From assembly GCF_016427605.1 (NCBI RefSeq), contig NZ_JAELXQ010000008.1:1-64000 (forward strand): a stretch of 64,000 bases of DNA, read 5' to 3'. The DNA is from Ochrobactrum sp. Q0168. GTDB lineage: Bacteria > Pseudomonadota > Alphaproteobacteria > Rhizobiales > Rhizobiaceae. Shown here piece by piece: positions 56,959 to 64,000 of the stretch. Within the stretch, counting starts at the first letter, position 1, and the number at the start of each line of letters is the position of its first letter. A program made the translations under genes and the position numbers. The notes below the pieces were generated by a model that worked only from the letters and a program-made list of their open reading frames with translations, had not been told where the DNA came from and made no database searches.

Positions 56959-57804
56959 ATGCGGATCGTTCAAATCACCGACACCCATCTCAGCCCGATC
57001 AAGACGCATTTCAACCCCAACTGGGAACCGCTGGTGGCGTGGGTCGAGCAGCAGAAGCCCGACCTAATCATTCACACCGGCGACCTCGCCGTTGACGGCG
57101 CGGATATCGAGGCCGATCTGGAATTCTGCCGCAGCTGTTTCGATCAGCTCTCTGTTCCCGTCCTCAGCGTGCCCGGCAATCACGACATCGGCCATCTGCC
57201 GGAAAGCCACCAACCGGTCAATGCCGAGCGCCTTGCGCGCTGGCAGCGCCATATCGGGCCAGACAGCTGGGCAAAGGACCTCGGCGAATGGCTGATCGTC
57301 GGCCTCAACAGCCTGATTATCGGCACCAGCAGCGAACAGGAAGAAGACCAGTTCCAGTGGCTGGAAAACGTGCTGGAAAACGCCGATGGCAAACCGGTCG
57401 CCGTCTTCGCGCATAAGCCGCTGTTTGTTGACGATCCAGAAGAAGGCGACAGCGGCTATTGGGGCATCCGCCCGGTTGCGCGCCAGCGTCTCTATGATCT
57501 CTTCGCACAATATAACGTGCAGCTTCACGCCAGCGGCCATTTGCACCGCGCATGGAAGGGCGAAGCGTTCGGCACCAGCTATGTCTGGGGACCGGCTGCA
57601 GCCTTCATCGTCGGCGCGATGGAACGCGATCTGCCGGGCGAGCGTATTCTCGGCGCTGTCGTGCATGAACTTAGCGAAACGGCGACCAGCACCATCATCC
57701 GCATTGAAGAACTGACGCCTTATGTGATCGACGACGTGGTGCATGAAGTCTATCCGCATCATGCGGGCGATGGCGAAAAAGTCACGGAAGAGGCAAGCCA
57801 ATGA
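56959..57804 (+). CDS. Metallophosphoesterase, CpdA/GpdQ-type phosphodiesterase
   Basis: A 281-residue class III cyclic-nucleotide-phosphodiesterase-like enzyme. All binuclear metal ligands are seen: Asp8 and His10 (ITDTHLS), Asp42 (HTGDLAVDG), Asn74 in PGNHDIG, His152 (FAHKPLF), and His194/His196 (SGHLHRAW). CpdA hydrolyses cAMP, while GpdQ hydrolyses glycerophosphodiesters. The gene overlaps by 4 bp with a Ugp-like ABC importer and has a Pho-box-like promoter, which points to glycerophosphodiester use. No signal peptide, so it would act on internal or imported substrate. Confidence 0.88.
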   Translation: MRIVQITDTHLSPIKTHFNPNWEPLVAWVEQQKPDLIIHTGDLAVDGADIEADLEFCRSCFDQLSVPVLSVPGNHDIGHLPESHQPVNAERLARWQRHIGPDSWAKDLGEWLIVGLNSLIIGTSSEQEEDQFQWLENVLENADGKPVAVFAHKPLFVDDPEEGDSGYWGIRPVARQRLYDLFAQYNVQLHASGHLHRAWKGEAFGTSYVWGPAAAFIVGAMERDLPGERILGAVVHELSETATSTIIRIEELTPYVIDDVVHEVYPHHAGDGEKVTEEASQ

Positions 57805-58979
57805 GCACGCTTGCCATTCGCGATATCGGAAAGTCCTATGGCGGCAACCGCATTCTGGACGGCGTCAGCATCGACGTGGCGGAGGGTGAATTCATCGCCC
57901 TTGTCGGCCCGTCTGGCTGCGGTAAAAGCACGCTTTTGCGCATTCTCGCCGGTCTCGACCATGCCGATGAAGGCAATGTTTCTCTTGCTGGCCGCGACAT
58001 CACCGGCGCGCATCCCGCCGACCGCAATATCGCGATGGTCTTCCAGTCTTATGCCTTGTACCCGCATCTGACCGCCGCGCAGAACATCGCCGTGCCGCTT
58101 GCCATGCGCGACATGACGACGGCGGAACGTCTGCCCTTTGTTGGCCCCATGGTTCCCGGCCAGCGCGCCAAGCGCGCCGCCATCCAGAAGCAGGTGAAAA
58201 CCACCGCCGCCAGCCTGAAAATCGACCATCTTCTTGACCGCAAGCCCGGCCAGATGTCAGGCGGCCAGCGTCAGCGCGTCGCGTTGGCTCGTGCCCTCGT
58301 GCGCCAGCCCGGTGTTTTCCTTATGGACGAACCGCTGTCCAATCTCGACGCCAATCTGCGCGTTCACACCCGCGCCGAGATTGTCGACCTGCATCGCCGT
58401 GCCGGCGTTCCGACGATCTATGTGACGCACGATCAGGCTGAAGCGCTCAGCATGGCCGACCGTGTCGCCGTCATGATGGGCGGCAAGCTGCTGCAAATCG
58501 ATACGCCGACCGCGATCTATAACGATCCGCGCCATATAGAAGTGGCCCAGTTCATCGGCACGCCGCGCATCAACATTCTGGATGCTTTGGTCAGCGACCA
58601 AGGCAGCGTTCATTTCGCGGGCCGTCCGATCCTTCAAAACGTCGCAGCCTATGCAGGCACAACGATCCGCGTCGGCATTCGCCCGGAACATTTCCGGCTG
58701 CTGCCGCATGACAAGACCGGAATCACCGGGACAGTGTCACGCATCGAGTTTCTCGGTTCGGAAGTGCTCGTCTATCTGAAAGCACCCGGCTCCGCGCAGG
58801 AGCTGATCGTCAAGCTTGATCCCATCAAGGCCGATCACATTGCGCCCGGCTTGCCGGTTGGCCTGCATTTCGATGCGGAAAACGCCTATCTCTTCGGCGA
58901 TGATGGAGCACGCCTGCGCCAGCCCGCCGGACAAGCAGTGACCGTCGCACCGGCGGAAAAGGCAGTGGCCCATGTCTGA
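57801..58979 (+). CDS. ABC importer ATPase, UgpC/MalK type
   Basis: A 392-residue ATPase with Walker A GPSGCGKST (about residues 35-43), Q-loop VFQSYALYPHL, signature MSGGQRQRVALARAL, Walker B FLMDEPLSNLD, H-loop VTHDQAEAL, and a C-terminal TOBE regulatory domain (FAGRPIL..VGIRPEHFRL). A 30-residue insertion after the Q-loop (FVGPMVPGQRAKRAAIQKQV) is unusual for MalK-like proteins. The ATG overlaps the phosphodiesterase stop. Energises the two permeases downstream. Confidence 0.93.
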   Translation: MSTLAIRDIGKSYGGNRILDGVSIDVAEGEFIALVGPSGCGKSTLLRILAGLDHADEGNVSLAGRDITGAHPADRNIAMVFQSYALYPHLTAAQNIAVPLAMRDMTTAERLPFVGPMVPGQRAKRAAIQKQVKTTAASLKIDHLLDRKPGQMSGGQRQRVALARALVRQPGVFLMDEPLSNLDANLRVHTRAEIVDLHRRAGVPTIYVTHDQAEALSMADRVAVMMGGKLLQIDTPTAIYNDPRHIEVAQFIGTPRINILDALVSDQGSVHFAGRPILQNVAAYAGTTIRVGIRPEHFRLLPHDKTGITGTVSRIEFLGSEVLVYLKAPGSAQELIVKLDPIKADHIAPGLPVGLHFDAENAYLFGDDGARLRQPAGQAVTVAPAEKAVAHV

Positions 58980-59904
58980 TCTCGCTCTCGCCCGGCCCGG
59001 CGCGATCAGCGCCCGCACTGCCGCCGAAAATGCGCGGCGGCGCGAGGAGCAGCTCGCCTGGAAACTCCCCTCCCCCGCCATTATCCTGACAGTGCTGCTT
59101 ATCCTTTTGCCAACCGCGGCTGTTGTCTTCTGGAGCTTTACCAATTTCGAGCTTGGCTATGCCGGTTTCGAATTCATCGGCCTCGACAATTATGTCGAGC
59201 TGTTCAGCGACCGCACTTTTCTCATCTCTTTGAAAAACACGGCTATCTATACGGCCATTGTCGCACCGGCTTCGGTCTTTCTCGGCCTTGGCGTTGCGCT
59301 TCTCATTGAAGGCGAAGTGCGGGGAAAATCCTTCTTCCGTACCGTCTATTTTCTGCCGGTTGCCTCGCTGCTCGTTGCCATGGCGACTGTCTGGCAATAT
59401 CTGCTCCATCCCACGCTTGGCCCCGTCAATGCGCTGCTCGGCATCATCGGCATTACCGGGCCGAACTGGCTCGGCTCCAGCGATACGGCTTTGATCAGCC
59501 TTGCGCTGATCGGCGTCTGGCAAAGTGTGGGCTTCAATATGGTCCTGTTTCTGGCCGGCCTCACCGCCATTCCGCGCGAGCTTTATTCCGCCGCCGAAGT
59601 GGATGGCGTGAAAAGCAGCTGGGAGCGCTTTCGCCTGGTCACCTGGCCCTTGCTCGGACCGACGACGCTGTTTGTCACGACCATCAGCATCATCAATGCC
59701 GTGAAGGTTTTCGAAACCGTCAAGACGCTCACCGAAGGCGGTCCGAACAAGGCTACCGAAGTCCTGCTTTGGACCATCTATCAGGAAGGCTTCGTCTTCC
59801 TCCGCGTCGGTTACGCCTCGGCCATGACCGTGATTTTCCTCGCCGTGCTGATCGTCCTGATGCTGCTCCAGTTCCGTGTGCTGGACCGCCGCACGCATTA
59901 TTGA
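58972..59904 (+). CDS. ABC importer permease, UgpA type
   Basis: A 310-residue inner-membrane permease with six helices. The long first periplasmic stretch (FTNFELGYAGFEFIGLDNYVELF) and the EAA loop (YSAAEVDGVKSSWERFRLVTWPLLGPT) are typical of the MalF/UgpA group. It overlaps the ATPase gene by 8 bp and is translated with it. Confidence 0.92.
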   Translation: MSDLALARPGAISARTAAENARRREEQLAWKLPSPAIILTVLLILLPTAAVVFWSFTNFELGYAGFEFIGLDNYVELFSDRTFLISLKNTAIYTAIVAPASVFLGLGVALLIEGEVRGKSFFRTVYFLPVASLLVAMATVWQYLLHPTLGPVNALLGIIGITGPNWLGSSDTALISLALIGVWQSVGFNMVLFLAGLTAIPRELYSAAEVDGVKSSWERFRLVTWPLLGPTTLFVTTISIINAVKVFETVKTLTEGGPNKATEVLLWTIYQEGFVFLRVGYASAMTVIFLAVLIVLMLLQFRVLDRRTHY

Positions 59905-59915
59905 GGGGACCTCCC

Positions 59916-60737
59916 ATGTCACTCGCCCGTTCGTTTCGCCTCGGTCTTCTCTCCTTTGGCGCGCTGCTTTTCCTCGCGCCCTATATCTTCATGCTGTCCA
60001 CCGCAGCCAAATCACAGCAGGACATTTTCTCCTCTTCGCTGTCGCTGATCCCGCATAATTGGGCGCTTTGGGACAATGTCGGCAAAGCCCTCACCCGCGT
60101 GCCGATGGGGCTCCTGCTGTTCAACGGCGTCGTCGTCTGCGGACTGGTGCTGGTGGTGCAGGTGGTGATCGCCATTCCATGCGCCTATGCCATGGCGAAA
60201 CTCAACTTTCGCGGCCAGCGTGCCATGATGGTTCTCGTCATGCTGGGGCTGCTGGTTCCGATCCACGCAACCGCGCTGCCCTTCTATGTCGGCTTCAACC
60301 AGCTTGGCGTGCTGAACAGCTATTTCGCATTGAGCGCACCGTTCTTCATCTCGGTGTTCGGCATATTCCTGTTTCTGCAATTCTTCCGCGCCATGCCAGA
60401 CGATCTCATCAGCGCCGCCCGCCTCGACGGCATGTCTGAAGCAAGCATCGTCATGCGTGTGATCGTGCCGAACGCATGGCCCGCCATCACCGCCTTCTCC
60501 ATCTTTTCCGTCGTCGCGCACTGGAACGATCTGTTCTGGCCGCTGATCGTCGTCAACGGAATGGAACGCGCCACACCGCCGCTCGGCCTGCTCTATTTCC
60601 GCGCCGCCGAAGCCGGTGACGACTACGGCGCGCTGATGGCCGCGACGCTCATCATCACCTTGCCCCTGCTGCTGGCATTCCTTGCCGCCCAGCGCCGCTT
60701 CATCGAGGGCATCACCTTGACCGGCCTCAAAGGCTGA
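59916..60737 (+). CDS. ABC importer permease, UgpE type
   Basis: A 273-residue second permease with six helices and EAA motif ISAARLDGMSEASIVMRVIVPNAWPAI. Pairs with the UgpA-type protein. ATG at 59916, preceded by GAGGGGACC. The longer open frame upstream lies in the previous gene. Confidence 0.92.
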   Translation: MSLARSFRLGLLSFGALLFLAPYIFMLSTAAKSQQDIFSSSLSLIPHNWALWDNVGKALTRVPMGLLLFNGVVVCGLVLVVQVVIAIPCAYAMAKLNFRGQRAMMVLVMLGLLVPIHATALPFYVGFNQLGVLNSYFALSAPFFISVFGIFLFLQFFRAMPDDLISAARLDGMSEASIVMRVIVPNAWPAITAFSIFSVVAHWNDLFWPLIVVNGMERATPPLGLLYFRAAEAGDDYGALMAATLIITLPLLLAFLAAQRRFIEGITLTGLKG

Positions 60738-60770
60738 CCCTTTCGCCTATCCCACATACAGGAGTTATTC

Positions 60771-62036
60771 ATGAAACGCCTCGCAAGCACCTTTGCCGCT
60801 CTGGCCATCGCCACCGGCCTCGGCTCGCCCGCTTTCGCAGACACCACGCTCAACGTGCATTATCCGATGCCCGGCTTCTTCAAGGATGTCATGGCCGACA
60901 TCTCAAAGAAGTTCATGGAAGAAAACCCGGATATCAAGATCAACTTCGTCAGCCCTTCTGCCACTTATGAGGAAGGCATCCAGACCATCATGCGTCAGGT
61001 CGGCACGTCTGAAATGCCGGATATCACCTTCACCGGCCTCAATCGTCTGCGTGTCCTCGCCGAACGCAATATCGGCATCGACATGAAGCCGCTGGTCGAC
61101 AAGGAAAAGGATATGGAAGCGCAGGGCTTCACCGATCATATCCTCAAGCTTGCCCGCGTCGGCGACCGTCAGGTCGGCCTTGCTTTCGCAACCTCCAACC
61201 CGATCATGTATTACAATGCCGATCTGGTGCGCGCAGCAGGCGGTAATCCAGACACGCCGCCCACCACCTGGGATGAAGTGATCGCGCTCGGCGGCAAGAT
61301 CAAGGCGCTCGGCGACGGCAATGAAGGCATCGACTTCCGCTGGCAGGGCGACGACTGGATGTTCTCGGCACTTCTGTTCGGCGCGGGCGGCACCATGCTG
61401 ACCGAAGACGAAAAGAAGGTCGCCTTCGACGGACCGGAAGGCCTTGCCGCGCTCAAGCTCGTCGACCGCATGGTCAAGGAAGGCGGCTTGCCGGTTCTGA
61501 CCAAGGCTGCTGGCGAACAGGCCTTTTCCGCTGGCAAGGTCGGCTTTGCCTTCCAGACCACCGGCGCATTGCGCAACACGATCAAGAATGTCGGCGACAA
61601 GTTTGATATGCGCACCGCAAAAATCCCGCTCATCAACCCGGAAAAGGGCCGTCTGCCGACCGGCGGCAATGCGGTTGTGATCCTCACCGAAGACCAGTCG
61701 AAGGTCGATGCGGCGTGGAAATTCGCCAAATTCGCCGCTGGCCCTTACGGCGCTTCAGTCGTGGTTCCGGGGACCGGCTACGTGCCGAACAACGATCTCG
61801 CCGCCAAGTCGGATGAATATCTCGGCAAGTTCTACGAAGAAAACCCGCTCTTCAAGGCCGGTCTCAGCCAGATGTCGATCATGATCCCGTGGTATGCCTT
61901 CCCGGGCTCCAACGGCGTGAAGGTGACGCAGACCATCGTGGACGGTCTCTCCCGTCTGGTCGAACAGTCGGCCACCCCGGAAGATGTCCTTGCCGACACC
62001 GCCAAGGACGTGCAGCGTCTCCTGCCGCGCAAGTAA
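60771..62036 (+). CDS. Periplasmic solute-binding protein, UgpB type
   Basis: A 421-residue extracellular solute-binding protein family 1 member with signal peptide cleaved at AFA|DTT (residue 23). Conserved stretches include IKINFVSPSATYEEGIQ, MPDITFTGLNRL, GLAFATSNPIMYYNADL, and GGNAVVIL. The nearest known members bind sn-glycerol-3-phosphate or its diesters, but sugars cannot be excluded. ABC operon ends with a strong terminator. The Pho-box-like promoter and phosphodiesterase support an organophosphate substrate. Confidence 0.88.
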   Translation: MKRLASTFAALAIATGLGSPAFADTTLNVHYPMPGFFKDVMADISKKFMEENPDIKINFVSPSATYEEGIQTIMRQVGTSEMPDITFTGLNRLRVLAERNIGIDMKPLVDKEKDMEAQGFTDHILKLARVGDRQVGLAFATSNPIMYYNADLVRAAGGNPDTPPTTWDEVIALGGKIKALGDGNEGIDFRWQGDDWMFSALLFGAGGTMLTEDEKKVAFDGPEGLAALKLVDRMVKEGGLPVLTKAAGEQAFSAGKVGFAFQTTGALRNTIKNVGDKFDMRTAKIPLINPEKGRLPTGGNAVVILTEDQSKVDAAWKFAKFAAGPYGASVVVPGTGYVPNNDLAAKSDEYLGKFYEENPLFKAGLSQMSIMIPWYAFPGSNGVKVTQTIVDGLSRLVEQSATPEDVLADTAKDVQRLLPRK

Positions 62037-62055
62037 CGCCATATTGTCCCAAACA

Positions 62056-62090
62056 AAAGGCCGCGCTGGCAAACCAGCGCGGCCTTTGCA
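62056..62090. terminator. Bidirectional terminator, ABC operon / LysR gene
   Basis: Fourteen-base arms AAAGGCCGCGCTGG / CCAGCGCGGCCTTT, loop CAAA. Confidence 0.88.
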
Positions 62091-62106
62091 TTTCATGCGG
62101 ATGGGA

Positions 62107-63012
62107 TCAATAGGTCCAGTTGCGCGCCTTGGAAAACAGGAAGTCTCTGAACGCATGCAGCTTGGCGGAATTCTTCAATGCTTCCGGGTAGCAGAAGAAC
62201 GTATCGAAGGACGGAATTTCCTCCAGTTCGGGCACGAGCTGCACCAGACCGGATTCCTTGTCGGCCATATAATCCGGCAGCACGGCAATGCCGACGCCCC
62301 GCTGTACGGCGCGGCGCACCGACAGAAGATTATTGACCTGCAAGGCCGGGATACGCGTGCTACCATCGGTGCGGCCTGCTACTTCCAGCCAGTTCAAACC
62401 GGTCAGATAGCTTGGAGCCGGTTCGCCGAAGGTCACGATGCGATGCTGGTCGATCTCGTCGATCGAATTCAGCTTGCCATATTTCGAGACATAGCCCGCC
62501 GATGCGTAAAGATGCATATGCACCGTAAACAGGCGGCGTTGGATCAAATCCGGCTGCTGCGGCTGGCGCAGACGCAAGGCGCAGTCCGCGTGGCGCATGG
62601 TCAGATCCAGCTCTTCATTATCGAGGATCAGCTGAAGCTGGATATCCGGATAGAGCTCGACGAATTCCTGAATGCGCTCGATCAGCCAACCGGAGCCAAG
62701 GCCCACCGTCGTGGTGACGCGCAAGCGTCCCGTCGGCTTTTCCTTGCTCTCGGCCAGCTTGGAGCGAACATTTTCCAGCTTCATCAACACGTCATGCGCC
62801 GTGCGATAAAGCGTTTCGCCCTGTTCGGTCAAAATCAGCCCGCGCGCGTGGCGGTGGAACAGCGGCACGCCGACATCCTGCTCCAGCGCGCTGACCTGAC
62901 GCGAAATGGCCGATTGCGACAAATGCAATGTCTGCGCGGCATGGGTGAACGACCCTGCTTCCGCCGCAGCATGAAAAATGCGCAGTTTATCCCAGTCGAG
63001 CGGTGCGACCAC
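62107..63012 (-). CDS. LysR-family regulator, VtlR/LsrB type
   Basis: A 301-residue LysR protein from a GTG at 63012 with GAGGGGG upstream. The winged helix is at 1-65 (LRIFHAAAEAGSFTHAAQTLHLSQSAISRQVSALEQDVG), then a periplasmic-binding-like effector domain. The N terminus VAPLDWDKLRIFHAAAEAGSF and its place directly beside trxB match the Rhizobiales LsrB / Brucella VtlR group. VtlR activates abcR2 and is needed for virulence; LsrB in Agrobacterium and Sinorhizobium controls oxidative stress and surface polysaccharide. Effector not known. Confidence 0.87.
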   Translation of the reverse strand: MVAPLDWDKLRIFHAAAEAGSFTHAAQTLHLSQSAISRQVSALEQDVGVPLFHRHARGLILTEQGETLYRTAHDVLMKLENVRSKLAESKEKPTGRLRVTTTVGLGSGWLIERIQEFVELYPDIQLQLILDNEELDLTMRHADCALRLRQPQQPDLIQRRLFTVHMHLYASAGYVSKYGKLNSIDEIDQHRIVTFGEPAPSYLTGLNWLEVAGRTDGSTRIPALQVNNLLSVRRAVQRGVGIAVLPDYMADKESGLVQLVPELEEIPSFDTFFCYPEALKNSAKLHAFRDFLFSKARNWTY

Positions 63013-63025
63013 GATTTCCCCCTCG

Positions 63026-64000
63026 TTACTCCGCTGCTTCGTGCAGCGGTTCCTGTGCGGCGAGCCAGCGCTCGGCTTCGAGCGCTGCCATGCAGCCCAT
63101 ACCGGCGGCGGTCACGGCCTGCCGGTAAATATCGTCGGTGACGTCGCCAGCGGCAAAAATGCCGGGAACATCGGTGGCGGTGGAATCGGGCGCGGTCCAC
63201 AGATAGCCGTTCGGCTTCTGCTTCAGCTTGCCTTCGAACAGCGACACGGCAGGCGCATGACCGATGGCGACAAAGACGCCATGCGTGTCGACTTCCGTGG
63301 TTTCACCCGTCACGACATTCTTCAGGCGCACGCCGGTAACCGTCGCGCCCATCGGCGGCTTGGCCTCGGTTCCCAGAATTTCATCGATCACGCTGTTCCA
63401 GACCACGCTGACATTGGCGCGCGACAGAAGACGATCCTGCATGATCTTTTCCGCGCGGAAACCGTCGCGGCGATGCACCACGGTTACGCTCTTGGCGATA
63501 TGCGACAGGTAAAGCGCTTCCTCGACAGCCGTATTGCCGCCGCCGACCACAACCACATCCTTGCCGCGATAGAAGAAGCCGTCACAGGTGGCGCAGGCCG
63601 AAACGCCGCCGCCCATAAAGGTCTGTTCGCTGTCGAGGCCAAGCCATTTGGCCTGCGCGCCAGTCGCGATGATCAGCGCATCACAGGTATAGATCGCACC
63701 GGAATCGGCCGTCAGGCGGAACGGGCGCACCTTGGTGTCAACCTCGGTGATGATGTCGTGAACGATTTCCGCGCCGACATGTTCTGCCTGCTTGGCCATC
63801 TGTTCCATCATCCATGGGCCCTGCACCGGCTCCGCATAGCCCGGATAATTTTCCACATCGGTGGTGATCATCAGCTGACCGCCCTGCTGCAGACCGGCAA
63901 TGACGATGGGTTTCAACATGGCGCGCGCCGCGTAAATCGCAGCAGTATAACCAGCAGGACCTGAGCCAATGACAATGACGGGCGCATGACGCTGAGACAT
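63026..64000 (-). CDS. trxB: Thioredoxin reductase
   Basis: A 324-residue NADPH-FAD reductase that regenerates reduced thioredoxin. The FAD motif is VIGSGPAGYTAAIYAAR, the redox pair is CATC in VSACATCDGFFYRGK, the NADPH motif is VVGGGNTAVEEALYLS, and the second FAD site is GIFAAGDVTDD. The ATG is at the last base of the window, so an upstream in-frame start cannot be ruled out. It runs in the same direction as the LysR gene, 13 bp ahead of it, so the two may be co-transcribed. Confidence 0.95.
   Translation of the reverse strand: MSQRHAPVIVIGSGPAGYTAAIYAARAMLKPIVIAGLQQGGQLMITTDVENYPGYAEPVQGPWMMEQMAKQAEHVGAEIVHDIITEVDTKVRPFRLTADSGAIYTCDALIIATGAQAKWLGLDSEQTFMGGGVSACATCDGFFYRGKDVVVVGGGNTAVEEALYLSHIAKSVTVVHRRDGFRAEKIMQDRLLSRANVSVVWNSVIDEILGTEAKPPMGATVTGVRLKNVVTGETTEVDTHGVFVAIGHAPAVSLFEGKLKQKPNGYLWTAPDSTATDVPGIFAAGDVTDDIYRQAVTAAGMGCMAALEAERWLAAQEPLHEAAE

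Overview
The window reads as chromosome I of an alphaproteobacterium in the Brucellaceae, most likely an Ochrobactrum-type Brucella (anthropi/intermedia group) rather than a classical Brucella. The gene set and order (mntH, rnpB, metF, ettA, a choloylglycine hydrolase, a bp26/omp28 homologue, rpoD-dnaG, carA, carB, a VtlR/LsrB-type LysR gene, trxB) fit Brucella. The bp26 product differs at many positions from the classical Brucella BP26 sequence as I remember it. Three copies of a Bru-RS-like palindromic repeat are present. I see no prophage, transposase, integrase or CRISPR array; almost all of it looks like core chromosome.

Layout. 0-10 kb: manganese importer with a Mur-box operator, RNase P RNA, four peptidoglycan-active enzymes (SLT transglycosylase, AmpD-type amidase, GH25 muramidase, MltB-type transglycosylase), a DjlA-like co-chaperone, two small lipoproteins and the betaine-lipid operon btaAB. 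10-23 kb: AEC transporter, metF with an ArsR-methyltransferase fusion regulator, MHS-type MFS permease, tam, ettA, a monoacylglycerol-lipase-like hydrolase, a GT2/LAB_N glycolipid pair, UDP-glucose dehydrogenase and a D-lyxose isomerase. 23-34 kb: a GbcAB-like Rieske oxygenase pair, pncA, membrane proteins of unknown function, choloylglycine hydrolase, IalB-family protein, tRNA-Ile(CAT) and bp26. 34-42 kb: hlyU-like, rpoD, dnaG, Na/Pi cotransporter, isochorismatase-like hydrolase, yqeY. 42-53 kb: carA and carB separated by a TetA-like pump, a YpfJ metalloprotease and a divergent DUF2306/LytTR pair; then an SbmA/YddA-like ABC protein whose ATPase motifs are degenerate. 54-64 kb: cspA, gst, aspartate aminotransferase, a probable AbcR-type sRNA, a phosphodiesterase plus Ugp-like ABC importer operon, the LysR regulator and trxB.

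The clearest cross-locus signal is phosphate. Three separate promoters carry direct repeats of TGTCA at 11-bp spacing, the form of a PhoB box: upstream of btaAB (5910-5961), of the Na/Pi cotransporter (39081-39109) and of the phosphodiesterase/Ugp-like operon (56801-56840). Two have a -10-like hexamer about 10 bp after the last half-site. Together they suggest a low-phosphate programme: replace phospholipids with betaine lipid, import phosphate, and hydrolyse and import phosphodiester-derived glycerol phosphates. A second link is the LysR regulator at 62107, of the VtlR/LsrB type known to control AbcR sRNAs, lying about 5.5 kb from an AbcR-like sRNA at 56450. Other points of interest are the ATPase-degenerate ABC protein, the LytTR/DUF2306 pair and the methionine-cycle regulator with its palindromic operator.
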